This document shows positions 42,601 to 43,462 of a stretch of 43,462 bases of DNA, piece after piece. The stretch is from Multifurca ochricompacta (taxonomy: Eukaryota > Basidiomycota > Agaricomycetes > Russulales > Russulaceae), in contig WTXG01000286.1 in the NCBI GenBank assembly GCA_022496185.1, forward strand, positions 1 to 43,462, given 5' to 3'. A program made the translations under genes and the position numbers. The notes under the pieces are model-generated. The model was not told where the DNA came from. It saw only the letters and a program-made list of their open reading frames with translations, and ran no database searches. Each line of letters starts with the position of its first letter. The stretch's first letter is position 1.

Positions 42601-43462
42601 TCACTTGTCGTCGAGGCATAGGATCGTCTCGCAGTTAGGATGGTAGAAGAGAATAAAAGTTGGTCTATGCCCATGGCCTAGCTCCTGCTCCTGCAAAGAC
42701 ACCTCTTGTTGCGCGATAGCCGACTTACCGGACGTTTGCGCATGTCCACTCGAACAGCTTTCCTGGGTGGCGGGGGGACGGAGGTGATAAACCTCCTCAA
42801 TCATCAACAGCAACGGCTGAAGCCTAACCTTACCCTCGCTGCTGCTCTTGGTACCAATATCGCTGACCAGCTCTCGTAGCCAGCCCAATTTCACCCAAAC
42901 TCCATTGGAGGCACGCTTCAAGGGTAGGCGCGAGTCCGTCATCATCTTCCTCAGCAGTTCCCATAGCTTCTCGATGTCCGCCGACTCCAGGTCCGATCCC
43001 TCAAAAGGTATTGTGGTTGCACCCAGGTGTCCAATTTTGCAAAAATTCAGTAGGGGTCCATCACGCACGGCTATGTCGAACATTTCCCGAGCCCTAGCCA
43101 TGAACTCGGCTTCGATAGGTCCCCCATCGATGAAAGATCTCCAGAACTCCGTATCCTCCTCATTGCCCACCCCGAGTGTGTAGAATAGCCTTGCGAAGAA
43201 GCAACGTCCACTGCGATCAAAGATCACGGTGCCTGCTTATCAACGTCCTGATAAACTGTGCCAGGAAGGCTTTACAAAGCCGGGCCATAAGAAACATGCC
43301 CGGCAAACAATTCGAATGCTGTGCTAGCGATCCGAATTCAGGTGCTCGCCAATCCACTATTTCTGATTTCCAAACTAGAATGCCACATCGAGCACTGTAC
43401 AACAGGCCACGAAAATGCGTAGCTTGTCTGGGATCAGGTTGTTCAATTGCAAGGAATTTCAA
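42601..43462 (-). CDS. Unrecognised gene, partial at the right edge
   Basis: Two overlapping minus-strand frames cover the region. The upstream one (43462-43217, open at the edge) includes PDPRQATHFRGLLYSARCG and FLMARLCKAFLAQFIRTLIS. The downstream one (43227-42601, 208 codons to a stop) includes VIFDRSGRCFFARLFYTLGV, FIDGGPIEAEFMARAREMFD, LWELLRKMMTDSRLPLKRAS and WVKLGWLRELV. Both look like real protein, rich in alternating hydrophobic helices, and are adjacent, so they are probably one gene. The switch of frame near 43218 has no intron room, so it is a frameshift, a sequencing indel or a sign of decay. I do not recognise the family. Confidence 0.55.

Overview
The window is nuclear DNA of a filamentous basidiomycete, most likely an agaricomycete. 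The support is short GT-AG introns of about 50-70 nt, a Goodbye-NACHT-ankyrin NLR gene, fungal hAT transposons, Tad/I-like LINEs with an AATAAA plus oligo(A) tail, and a block of fungal housekeeping genes. No species can be named from the sequence alone.

Layout. Positions 1-21.9 kb are a nested transposon island. Its scaffold is one copy (copy 1, about 401-15850) of a segmental duplication. The second copy (copy 2, about 27740-31720) is nearly uninterrupted and supplies the empty sites for most insertions. Copy 2 carries a decayed Baeyer-Villiger-type flavin monooxygenase gene on the minus strand (28947-31631). Copy 1 keeps only its first and last exons, 13406-13669 and 15655-15744. Copy 1 was hit by a 4965-bp hAT element (8-bp TSD GGAGAGAG), a GC-rich hAT-type MITE (TSD AAAGCAGG) that itself holds a 3505-bp LINE, a 2795-bp non-autonomous hAT (TSD CGCCCGAG, decayed) that holds a solo LTR that holds another solo LTR, a further solo LTR, and a complex MITE sitting on a deletion scar. 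At 16079-20793 lies a minus-strand LINE with ORF1 but no ORF2, again split by two solo LTRs, a MITE and a non-autonomous hAT. A 5'-truncated LINE and an LTR fragment follow.

22.1-26.1 kb holds one intact gene: an eight-exon NLR of 1205 aa (Goodbye, NACHT, 13 near-identical 33-residue ankyrin repeats). It is enclosed by repeats on both sides (LTR fragment upstream; solo LTR with TSD GCTAT, LINE tail and another LTR downstream).

32.6-43.5 kb is repeat-poor core sequence: an ankyrin-RCC1-BTB protein resembling IBTK (plus strand), a small membrane protein (minus), mitochondrial ribosomal protein uS14m (plus), RNase H2 subunit C (minus), and an unrecognised partial gene running off the right edge (minus).

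Most fixed differences between repeat copies are CpG to TpG/CpA, so the island looks like methylated, silenced DNA in which elements are dying by deamination, while the NLR inside it stays open over 3618 coding bases. All exon models were made by eye from GT-AG signals, reading frame and family resemblance; none was checked against RNA or a database.
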